Position numbers and translations under genes: made by a program | Notes under the pieces: model-generated | Database searches by the model: none | What the model was told of the DNA's origin: nothing | Seen by the model: the letters and a program-made list of their open reading frames with translations, nothing else | Part shown: positions 49,995 through 55,255 of the stretch, in pieces | How the letters are laid out: each line of letters begins with the position of its first letter | Position numbering within the stretch: position 1 is the first letter of the stretch | Assembly (NCBI GenBank): GCA_945875975.1 | Contig: CAMCMD010000010.1 | Span: 1 to 55,255 of the forward strand | DNA length: 55,255 nt | Source of the DNA: Rickettsia typhi | GTDB lineage: Bacteria > Pseudomonadota > Alphaproteobacteria > Rickettsiales > Rickettsiaceae | Direction of reading: 5' to 3'

Positions 49995-50282
49995 ATGAAA
50001 GATAATAACGGAGCAGGATTAGGTGGTGCTAACATACCAGAAATGGCTAATGCCGCTAACGGAGTAGTGTTAAACGAAGTAAATGTAGGAACAATTAACA
50101 TTATACCAGGACATACAGTGAAATTCTCCGCTGGAATACCGGGGCCGATTATTATTACAAATAATAATGGTATAGTATTAAATATTCAAGGTGCTCTTTC
50201 GCCTTCTACTATTACATCTTTTGATGATCATTTCGAAATTCATTCATTGGGTGCTGTAGCTGATGAAGCTGGGGATCTGTAA
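49995..50282 (+). CDS. Small hypothetical protein, Gly/Asn-rich
   Basis: A 95-residue protein that I do not recognise. AAGGAAAA stands just upstream of the ATG, a fair ribosome site. The sequence is rich in Gly, Asn, Ile and Val (VVLNEVNVGTINIIPGHTVK, then PGPIIITNNNGIVLNIQG) with alternating beta-strand-like hydrophobics and no signal peptide, Cys or Trp. It looks like a small all-beta domain. It stands alone at the edge of the island, convergent with the TRIC fusion gene. Confidence 0.6.
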   Translation: MKDNNGAGLGGANIPEMANAANGVVLNEVNVGTINIIPGHTVKFSAGIPGPIIITNNNGIVLNIQGALSPSTITSFDDHFEIHSLGAVADEAGDL

Positions 50283-50390
50283 AAATTACTATAAGAGTTT
50301 TAAAGCTCTTAGTACGGGTTTAACAACTAAGGCTAGGGGCTTTTAATCTGTTCACACCGGTGATTCATGGAAGTGAATAGATATAGTAAA

Positions 50391-50429
50391 AGAGGGGGCT
50401 CACGAAAACAAGTTTAGGATGCCCCTTCT
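50391..50429. terminator. Weak hairpin between convergent genes
   Basis: Two 9-base arms (AGAGGGGGC and GCCCCTTCT) pair with one mismatch around a 21-base loop, between the small gene ending at 50282 and the TRIC fusion ending at 50459. The long loop and lack of a strong T run make it a tentative terminator. Confidence 0.3.
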
Positions 50430-50458
50430 TATTCCTCTCTTGAATTTAATTAGTAACT

Positions 50459-52024
50459 TTAACTCTTTTCCCCCGGAACTTCTGTGGTTTTTTTAGTTTC
50501 TAATTCCCCTCTAAATTTTAGGTTAGGTAATTTTAGATAATATGCTGTTACCCTAGTAACAAATGCACCGAGGGCTACTACAATTACGACATTTCTAATG
50601 GCATTAGGATCTGGATTATGGGAACTAAGGTTAAGATATATACTGAATATTAAACCCCAAATGATTGAAACCTCTGCATTGATTGCCCCGTTTAAACAAA
50701 TGATGTGATGCTCTTTGCGTAGTAAATCTCTTAGTATCCCTCCTCCATTCGCTGTTAAAAAAGCAAAGAACGGCCCCCACAATTCTATTGGTTCAATTCT
50801 TGCCATAATTACAATACAAACACCTGTAACAATAAAAGTTGCCTGGCCTAAAGCGTCGCCAAGCACAAGAATATTGTCCCAAAAACGAGTTATCTGATCA
50901 TCCTCATTTGCCTTTTTATTATAATACTCAAGAAGCCTTATTGCAAAAAACCCAACAAGCACCACTATGATGATGTAATACATATATGACGGGGTAAGAA
51001 ATATTCCCACTTCATCTCTATTAATCAATATATCACGCATTATGCCCCCTCCAGCTGAAGGAAGCATTGCAAACAAAAATGTACCAAATAAAGTGGCATT
51101 ATCTTTAGCAGCAATAGCAATACCAGATATAGCAAATGACAGCGTGCCTATTACGCCAATAAAGTAGAACCACTGGGAGTCTATAGTTTGAAGAAGCATT
51201 ACAGGATAAAGGTAGGTCTTGGCTATCCCTTTAAATTCATCACTAATGCTAAATTTCTTTATTTCTTGATTAAATTTATCTACCAGCTCAAGAGGTACTG
51301 TTTTTTTACTAAACATCAAATGAATTGGGGTTTTTATGTTAAGCTGAACTTCCTTAACAGCACCATTTGTTTTGTTATTTAAAATAGCTGCTGCTCCTAC
51401 AACTCGATCGGAAATAAAGCCATCTATTTCTCCCTTCATTAGAGCATTCAACGCCTCTACATCATTTGTGTATTTCTTAATTATATCTTGAGTTGTCTGA
51501 TCACTTATGAAAAGGTTTATTTGCGGGTCTGCATATATGAATCCCTCGGTAACACCTAAAATATAATTTTGCAGTCTAACTTGAGCAAGAAATCCAGAAA
51601 CAGATTTAAATTCTAGGGTCTTATTACTATCGCTTAGTGTAAATAAAGAATTTTCTTCAAATCTGTATGGAATAGAAAAATAAACATATTCAGCCCTGTT
51701 AGCTGTATATGTAGCACCAGCAGCTATATCTCTTTCTCCAGACCTCAAATCTTCCTGATGTTTCTTCCAATCAACTGGTTCATATATTATGTCAACACCA
51801 ACTCTTTTTGCTATACTTTTGACTAAATCAATATCCATCCCTGTCAAATTATAACCACTAGAGGTAATCTTATTAAACTGGTAAGGCTCCCACAAATACC
51901 ATCCACCAAGCAACTTATTTTTGCTAAAACTTTCTGCACACTGAGATGAAGCCATGGGTTTATCAGAAGCATTCGCTGCGATAGATTGAATGAGTATAAG
52001 AATAAATGTTATTATATATTTCAT
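50459..52024 (-). CDS. Solute-binding domain fused to TRIC cation channel
   Basis: This 521-residue protein joins two domains. A signal peptide or first helix (1-19) leads a periplasmic family 3 solute-binding domain (about 38-272: GWYLWEPYQF, GMDIDLVKSIAKR, RSGERDIAAGATYTANRAEY, typical of amino-acid binders). A bacterial TRIC (YicG/UPF0126) channel domain follows (about 285-500) with its two repeat signatures GGGIMRD (325-331) and GGGILRD (427-433) and about seven helices. TRIC channels are homotrimeric K+/Na+ pores. The arrangement suggests an amino-acid-gated channel, analogous in layout to ionotropic glutamate receptors, but gating is inference. It is transcribed alone, leftward. The tail after 500 is charged and cytoplasmic. 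Confidence 0.9.
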   Translation of the reverse strand: MKYIITFILILIQSIAANASDKPMASSQCAESFSKNKLLGGWYLWEPYQFNKITSSGYNLTGMDIDLVKSIAKRVGVDIIYEPVDWKKHQEDLRSGERDIAAGATYTANRAEYVYFSIPYRFEENSLFTLSDSNKTLEFKSVSGFLAQVRLQNYILGVTEGFIYADPQINLFISDQTTQDIIKKYTNDVEALNALMKGEIDGFISDRVVGAAAILNNKTNGAVKEVQLNIKTPIHLMFSKKTVPLELVDKFNQEIKKFSISDEFKGIAKTYLYPVMLLQTIDSQWFYFIGVIGTLSFAISGIAIAAKDNATLFGTFLFAMLPSAGGGIMRDILINRDEVGIFLTPSYMYYIIIVVLVGFFAIRLLEYYNKKANEDDQITRFWDNILVLGDALGQATFIVTGVCIVIMARIEPIELWGPFFAFLTANGGGILRDLLRKEHHIICLNGAINAEVSIIWGLIFSIYLNLSSHNPDPNAIRNVVIVVALGAFVTRVTAYYLKLPNLKFRGELETKKTTEVPGEKS

Positions 52025-52129
52025 GTAGATGCTTAATTAGTAGTTTAAGATGCCCCTAATGACCAAGCTCCATATAGTCACTCGCCACTTATATTACTAT
52101 AATCTTAGTTTTATCTTAAAGATACAAAA

Positions 52130-52423
52130 CTACTTTTTTCTTAGTATTTTGAACTTAATTATTCCATAAGTAGTGATAGAAAGCCATAAGCACTCAATAA
52201 TTACCGAAGCTAAATTCCAGGTATGGCATAGAGAAAAGAGCAACATCATTGCTCCAACTAGGTTGAACAACAAGTAGCCCCAAGATGCTGGAGTAAACTT
52301 CTCTGCCTGAAGCAAGAAAAATGAAGAAACAACTAAACCAACACCGATTAAACCTATAACGTCAGAAAACAAATACTTTACCTTTATTTTATTTCTCTGC
52401 TTTTCTAATTGTCGAGTCACCAC
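52130..52423 (-). CDS. Small CBU_0592-like membrane protein
   Basis: A 97-residue protein with three hydrophobic segments ([21 protein letters not shown], broken around 21-40; [34 protein letters not shown]). The layout fits the small CBU_0592-type membrane family; function is unknown. The ATG at 52423 overlaps serS by 35 bases. A TTG at 52372 with an AAAGG upstream would avoid the overlap and start just before the first helix. The gene is likely co-transcribed with serS. Confidence 0.75.
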   Translation of the reverse strand: MVTRQLEKQRNKIKVKYLFSDVIGLIGVGLVVSSFFLLQAEKFTPASWGYLLFNLVGAMMLLFSLCHTWNLASVIIECLWLSITTYGIIKFKILRKK

Positions 52424-53669
52424 CCATATAAGGCCTTAGCGCCTCTGGAATTGTTATTGAACCATCTGCATTTTGATAATTCTCTAAAATAGCAACAATA
52501 GTTCTACCCACAGCTAATCCAGATCCATTTAAAGTGTGAACAAAAGTTGTGTTACTAGCCCCAAATTCTTTATACCTGGCCTTCATTCTTCTGGCCTGAA
52601 AATCACCACAATTTGATATGCTGGAAATTTCTCTATATTTCTTCTGACCAGGAAGCCATACTTCTAAATCAAAAGTTTTTTGTGCAGAAAATCCCATATC
52701 TCCGCTACAGAGAAGCATTACACGATAAGGTAACTCTAATCTTTTAAGAATTTCTTCAGCTGCATTCAACATTCTCTCATGTTCGAACCCTGACTCTTCT
52801 GGTACAGTAATAGTAACTAGCTCTACCTTACCAAATTGATGGTTTCTTATCATCCCTCTAGTGTCCTTACCAGCGCTACCAGCTTCTGATCTAAAACACT
52901 CTGTGTAAGCAACATACCTTATTGGAAGCTCTTCTCTCTTTAAAATCGAATCTGCAACCATATTTGTAAGAGGCACTTCACCAGTAGGAATCAATCTAAA
53001 TTTACCATCCTCTGTTACATAGGAATCTTCAGCTAATTTCGGCAACTGACCAGTATTATACATAGCTTCTGGCCTTACAAGAGCGGGGGGAGACATTTCT
53101 TCAAATTGAAATTCTTCTGTGTGCGTGTCCAGCATAAAGTTAATTATAGCTCTTTCAAGTCTTGCAAGCGTACCTTTAAGCGTAACAAACCTGCTACCTG
53201 AAATTTTTGCGGTTTGCTCGAAATCCATCATACCAAGATCAGTACCAAGTTCGAAATGCTCTTTTGCATTTTCTATAACATTTGGCTCTTTGAAGGTCCT
53301 GATTAGCTTATTCATAGACTCGTCAGTGCCATATGGAACATCCTCGGCAGGAAGATTAGGAAGGTTGTCCATTATTTTCTGTAGTTTATCACTTTGACCC
53401 ATTTTCGCTGACAATTCCGCGAGCTTTTCATTAATATGTTCTACATCCCTTTTAATCTCTCCAGATTCTTTAGTTGAGCCTCCTTTAAAACTACCAAGTC
53501 TTTTTGTCTTAATATTTTTTGCCTGCTGAAACTGCTGAACTAAAGTCGTAAGTTGTCTTTTTTCTTCATCAAGCTCAACTATTATACTTGAATCAAATTT
53601 TATACCTCTCTTTTGCAGTAGATTACTAAACTCTTGCTCATTTTCTCTAATCCACTTTATATCTAACAT
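52389..53669 (-). CDS. serS: Seryl-tRNA synthetase
   Basis: A class II synthetase charging tRNA-Ser and tRNA-Sec. The N-terminal coiled-coil arm (residues 30-100, which grips the tRNA long arm) is followed by the catalytic domain: [19 protein letters not shown], motif 2 [26 protein letters not shown], and motif 3 [19 protein letters not shown] length of 426 residues is normal. It lies 3 bases downstream of tatC and upstream of the small membrane gene, in a tatC-serS arrangement common in alphaproteobacteria. Confidence 0.97.
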   Translation of the reverse strand: MLDIKWIRENEQEFSNLLQKRGIKFDSSIIVELDEEKRQLTTLVQQFQQAKNIKTKRLGSFKGGSTKESGEIKRDVEHINEKLAELSAKMGQSDKLQKIMDNLPNLPAEDVPYGTDESMNKLIRTFKEPNVIENAKEHFELGTDLGMMDFEQTAKISGSRFVTLKGTLARLERAIINFMLDTHTEEFQFEEMSPPALVRPEAMYNTGQLPKLAEDSYVTEDGKFRLIPTGEVPLTNMVADSILKREELPIRYVAYTECFRSEAGSAGKDTRGMIRNHQFGKVELVTITVPEESGFEHERMLNAAEEILKRLELPYRVMLLCSGDMGFSAQKTFDLEVWLPGQKKYREISSISNCGDFQARRMKARYKEFGASNTTFVHTLNGSGLAVGRTIVAILENYQNADGSITIPEALRPYMGGDSTIRKAEK

Positions 53670-53672
53670 TTT

Positions 53673-54404
53673 TTACACTCTCTTTTTTTCTAGTAACTTA
53701 CATAGTAATATCGAAAATTCATATAATAAAAGTAAAGGTATTGCAAGTGCTATCTGGCTAAATACATCCGGGGGAGTTAAGATTGCAGCCACCACAAAAA
53801 TTACAACTATAGCTATCCGTCTCTTGCGTTTCAATGCTTCTGTACTAATCAAACCAATCGATGATAATACTATCATTACAATTGGCAGCTGAAAAGATAG
53901 GCCAAAAGCTAACATCAATTGTATAACCAAACTTAAATATTCGCTGATCCTTGCTTCAAGAACAAGGGGCACCCCAACATCAACTTTTTCATAACTTATA
54001 AAAAATAACCACGCATTTGGCATCACCAAATAGAACATGAAGAAACAACCACTATAAAAAAGTATTGGAGATAATGATAAAACACCAGCAATTATTTTTC
54101 TTTCTTCTCTGTGGAGACCTGGCCTAATAAAAGCATATAATTGGTAACAACAAAATGGAAAAATTAGTATAACCGCAGCAAACGCTGAGATCTTAATATA
54201 CGAAAAAAAAGCCTCCGTAAGGCCTGTGTATATTATTTTTCTACTATTATCACCCGTAATCTCTACCAGAGGAGATAATATAATTCTATATATATTATCA
54301 CTGAACCAATAGCATAATCCAAAAGCAATTATGAACATCCCAAATAGCTTAAAAAAACGTTTTTTTAATTCTCTAAAATGTTCTCGAAATGTGTATTTTT
54401 CCAT
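53673..54404 (-). CDS. tatC: Sec-independent translocase TatC
   Basis: The core receptor of the twin-arginine export pathway, a six-helix inner-membrane protein of 243 residues. It opens with the family's FREHFRELKKRFFK cytoplasmic segment and contains the FYLVMP motif of helix 3 and LAFGLSFQLPIVMIVL with the conserved periplasmic/third-loop pattern, then ALKRKRRIAIVVIFVVAA and LTPPDVFSQ. It is followed 3 bases later by serS. TatA/B are not in the window. Confidence 0.96.
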   Translation of the reverse strand: MEKYTFREHFRELKKRFFKLFGMFIIAFGLCYWFSDNIYRIILSPLVEITGDNSRKIIYTGLTEAFFSYIKISAFAAVILIFPFCCYQLYAFIRPGLHREERKIIAGVLSLSPILFYSGCFFMFYLVMPNAWLFFISYEKVDVGVPLVLEARISEYLSLVIQLMLAFGLSFQLPIVMIVLSSIGLISTEALKRKRRIAIVVIFVVAAILTPPDVFSQIALAIPLLLLYEFSILLCKLLEKKRV

Positions 54405-54486
54405 AATATGGCAAGGCAGTTAAATTATGGCAAACGACCATTTGGCTTGATACAAAAACATCAATTTAGGAAAAGATACACCTTCC

Positions 54487-55164
54487 CTATTCTTTTGCCG
54501 GAGATAGGTCATTGATGTTTTTATCCAAATGGATATCAGCAGAAGAATTTATATCTATCGCCTTTTTCTTTATCTCTTCAATTACTCCATCTTTATCAAT
54601 ATCTTTTGAACCTGGTAGCTCAATATTACTTAGAATGCCAGCTGGAATGAACTTTACAACGTCTTTGAGTATACTCTCTAAATATGAAGTCATAATTGCA
54701 GTTTTTAGCCACTCTGGATAATCATCCTCTGAAAGATTAAACACCAAATCTTCTACCGATTCAGCTTTTGAGTAAATTCCCGTAGCACAAATTGCAGCAA
54801 CCCAGAATAATATAACTGATATCAAAATACCACGGACAAAACCAGCCACCACACCTAGTAAACGATCCAGAAAACCTTGGCTAATAACAGAAACCATCAT
54901 TATCAAACTAGAGCAAATAAATGTAAAAACCACTAAAGAAAATATATAAGAAGAAACACCGCTCGAAATTGAAACAATTAAATCATTATTGAAGTAGCTT
55001 GATAAAACAACTTTCACCTTAGGATAAAGAAATATAGTAGCAAATATAGAAGCTACAAAACCAAGAAAATTAATCACAATCTGTATCATCCCTTTGTAAA
55101 GACCAAATAAAGATGATATTGAAATTATTGTTAAGATTACTATATCGAACAAGGTTAAAGTCAT
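54487..55164 (-). CDS. cvpA: CvpA-family membrane protein
   Basis: A 225-residue protein of the CvpA (colicin V production) family with four N-terminal helices: LFDIVILTIISISSLFGLYK with KGMIQIVINFLGFVASIFAT, and a GVVAGFVRGILISVILFW helix carrying the conserved GxxxGxxRG. A long polar C-terminal tail follows. In other bacteria CvpA affects envelope stress and purine-linked phenotypes; the exact activity is unknown. It lies 82 bases upstream of tatC in the same direction and may be in its operon. Confidence 0.88.
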   Translation of the reverse strand: MTLTLFDIVILTIISISSLFGLYKGMIQIVINFLGFVASIFATIFLYPKVKVVLSSYFNNDLIVSISSGVSSYIFSLVVFTFICSSLIMMVSVISQGFLDRLLGVVAGFVRGILISVILFWVAAICATGIYSKAESVEDLVFNLSEDDYPEWLKTAIMTSYLESILKDVVKFIPAGILSNIELPGSKDIDKDGVIEEIKKKAIDINSSADIHLDKNINDLSPAKE

Positions 55165-55255
55165 AATATCAGTTTTGATTAAATGAAATTATAGTTTTAT
55201 CGGTAATTATATAGTCCATCTTAGTGTCATGTGATTCCCGTGGCAAGCACTCGTA

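Overview
The window is a low-GC bacterial chromosome segment that reads as a member of the Rickettsiaceae (an obligate intracellular alphaproteobacterium). The case rests on a Rickettsia-type S-adenosylmethionine importer, a small one-HKD phospholipase D of the rickettsial type, an NDUFS4-type complex I accessory subunit, a CvpA-TatC-SerS block, BioY without biotin synthesis genes nearby, and many transporters for host metabolites. I cannot fix the genus from sequence alone; the extra metabolic and two-component genes suggest a relative of Rickettsia rather than a typical tick-borne species.

Layout. 0.1-12 kb: a lineage-specific basic protein, an OmpW-like barrel, the SAM importer, a ProP-like MFS carrier and PutA, then hemolysin III, a DUF1284 protein and BioY. 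10.9-13.3 kb: a tight RimK ligase / aspartoacylase-like hydrolase / RimB-like protease operon. 13.5-17.3 kb: gyrB, a HAD phosphatase and tsaE. 17.4-20.6 kb: a 1059-residue tandem-repeat protein. 20.7-21.0 kb: tRNA-Arg(CCG) and tRNA-His(GTG). 21.1-22.9 kb: yciB and an FTR1/cupredoxin iron-uptake pair. 23.3-24.4 kb: a sensorless histidine kinase with a single-domain response regulator. 24.5-37.9 kb: housekeeping genes (metG, tatD, dapD, mltG, xseB, NDUFS4, priA, an AsmA/YhdP-like protein, pld, a BaiN-type flavoprotein, an EamA carrier) with one MITE-like element.

38.2-50.3 kb is a degraded genomic island. It starts at tRNA-Ser(GCT), whose last 27 bases are repeated exactly 1.77 kb downstream. 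It holds a YdcF-like gene broken by a one-base slip in an A run, an ankyrin protein, an integrase stump, two decayed mobile-element genes, an intact symporter-histidine kinase fusion, and a type III restriction system. In that system Res is intact, but Mod is split by stop codons at a remnant that looks like an IS21-type end.

50.4-55.2 kb returns to the core: a fusion of a periplasmic solute-binding domain to a TRIC cation channel, a small membrane protein, serS, tatC and cvpA.

Functional themes are proline and osmolyte use (ProP, PutA, symporter-kinase), import of host SAM and biotin, iron uptake, envelope work (MltG, YciB, AsmA-like, TatC), and secreted or host-directed candidates (ankyrin, repeat protein, Pld). 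The most unusual items are the solute-binding/TRIC fusion, a ligand-gated-channel-like architecture, and the layered decay of the tRNA-Ser island.
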